This document shows positions 5,279 through 5,900 of a DNA stretch of 5,900 nucleotides, piece by piece. The stretch covers positions 1 through 5,900 of the forward strand of contig JABDPL010000302.1 in assembly GCA_013042825.1 (NCBI GenBank). The letters run 5' to 3'. The stretch is from Flavobacteriaceae bacterium. Its GTDB lineage: Bacteria; Bacteroidota; Bacteroidia; Flavobacteriales; Flavobacteriaceae. The translations under genes and the position numbers were made by a program. The first letter of the stretch is position 1. Each line of letters begins with the position of its first letter. The notes under the pieces were generated by a model. That model did not search any database. It was not told the DNA's origin and saw only the letters and a list, made by a program, of their open reading frames with translations.

Positions 5279-5900
5279 GACGATTTCTACTCTTCTTTAC
5301 TGTACTATTGGTTGGCTTTATTTTTATAGGTCGCCTATTCTATCTGCAGGTATCTGCCGGTGAAACCTATTCAATAGATGAGGATAACGCCATCAGAAAG
5401 GTATTCAATTACCCAAAACGCGGGTATGTTTATGACCGTAACAATGTTCTGCTCGTGGCCAATCAACCCTCCTATGACGTGATGGTCATACCCCGGGAAG
5501 TTATGCCCTTAGATACCCTTGAATTTTGCTCGCTGCTGAAGATATCGAAGGATGATTTCAAAACAACCTACGATCGGGCTTACCGCTATTCACCGCGACT
5601 GCCGTCGGTGTTTGTAGCCCACCTGTCGAAGGAGGACTATGCCGTTCTTTCTGAGAAAATGCGGAAATTTCGCGGGTTTTACATTCAAAAACGTTCCCTT
5701 AGAGATTATCAAACTACGATCGGTGCTAATGTACTCGGTTTTATCGCAGAGGTAAATCAGAATCAAATCAAGGACGATCCTTACTATCGCATGGGTGACC
5801 TTATCGGTAAACAGGGCATTGAGTTATCCTATGAGGATGCCATGCGAGGAACCAAAGGTGTGAAATATATTCAGAAAGACCGTTTTAACCGGGATATCGG
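5275..5900 (+). CDS. mrdA: Penicillin-binding protein 2, N-terminal part (cut by right window edge)
   Basis: PBP2 is the elongasome transpeptidase that cross-links side-wall peptidoglycan, working with RodA, MreC and MreD. The frame is open from ATG 5275 to the window end, giving 208 residues and two extra bases. A signal anchor spans about residues 4-24 (FLLFFTVLLVGFIFIGRLFY). The pedestal domain follows, with the conserved PKRGYVYDRNN (47-57), where most relatives have a Gly in place of the second Asn, and QPSYDVMVIPRE (64-75). Further on are the dimerisation-domain motif GANVLGFIAEV (150-160) and GDLIGKQGIELSYEDAMRGTKG (174-195). The catalytic transpeptidase domain with its SxxK, SxN and KTG motifs lies outside the window, so activity cannot be judged. 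The start shares ATGA with the mreD stop, so the two are almost certainly cotranscribed. Confidence 0.95.
   Translation, partial: MRRFLLFFTVLLVGFIFIGRLFYLQVSAGETYSIDEDNAIRKVFNYPKRGYVYDRNNVLLVANQPSYDVMVIPREVMPLDTLEFCSLLKISKDDFKTTYDRAYRYSPRLPSVFVAHLSKEDYAVLSEKMRKFRGFYIQKRSLRDYQTTIGANVLGFIAEVNQNQIKDDPYYRMGDLIGKQGIELSYEDAMRGTKGVKYIQKDRFNRDI

Noticed and set aside
1..5900. Mobile elements, CRISPR arrays, tRNA or rRNA genes, and riboswitches
   Set aside because: No direct repeat arrays, transposase-like frames, cloverleaf sequences or long structured leaders are visible; genes cover nearly all of the window.

Overview
The window looks like chromosomal core sequence from a member of the Bacteroidetes, most likely family Flavobacteriaceae. 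The evidence is the exosortase-F type membrane protein with its small partner, flavobacterial-style MreB, MreC and GAF proteins, A/T-rich leaders without Shine-Dalgarno sequences, and promoter-like TAnnTTTG boxes. I cannot name a genus. No mobile element, tRNA, rRNA or CRISPR array is visible, and no stretch above about 130 bases lacks a gene.

Left part (1-658, minus strand): two overlapping genes read leftwards. xrtF encodes an exosortase-family membrane transpeptidase or protease with a Cys-Arg-His triad. It overlaps by 8 bases the start of the exosortase F system-associated protein, which runs off the left edge after 41 residues. No sorting-signal substrate is encoded in the window.

Middle (659-2807, plus strand): a 61-base gap separates xrtF from a divergent gene for a small GAF-domain protein related to free methionine-(R)-sulfoxide reductase. 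It keeps two of the three cysteines known from the E. coli enzyme. A 99-base gap follows, holding a weak hairpin, a perfect TAnnTTTG box and a short inverted repeat touching the next start codon. Then comes purH, the bifunctional enzyme for the last two steps of IMP synthesis.

Right part (2808-5900, plus strand): after a 126-base gap with a weak terminator-like hairpin and another inverted repeat, the elongasome operon begins. mreB, mreC and mreD are followed by mrdA (penicillin-binding protein 2), which is cut by the right edge. Gaps shrink along the operon: 10 bases between mreB and mreC, an 8-base overlap of mreC with mreD, and a 4-base ATGA overlap of mreD with mrdA. This points to one transcript with coupled translation. 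MreB filaments, MreC, MreD and PBP2 would together direct lateral-wall peptidoglycan synthesis; rodA is the expected next gene outside the window.

Most of this is ordinary housekeeping sequence. The least understood part is the exosortase F pair: its family is recognisable, but its substrate and physiological role are not evident here.
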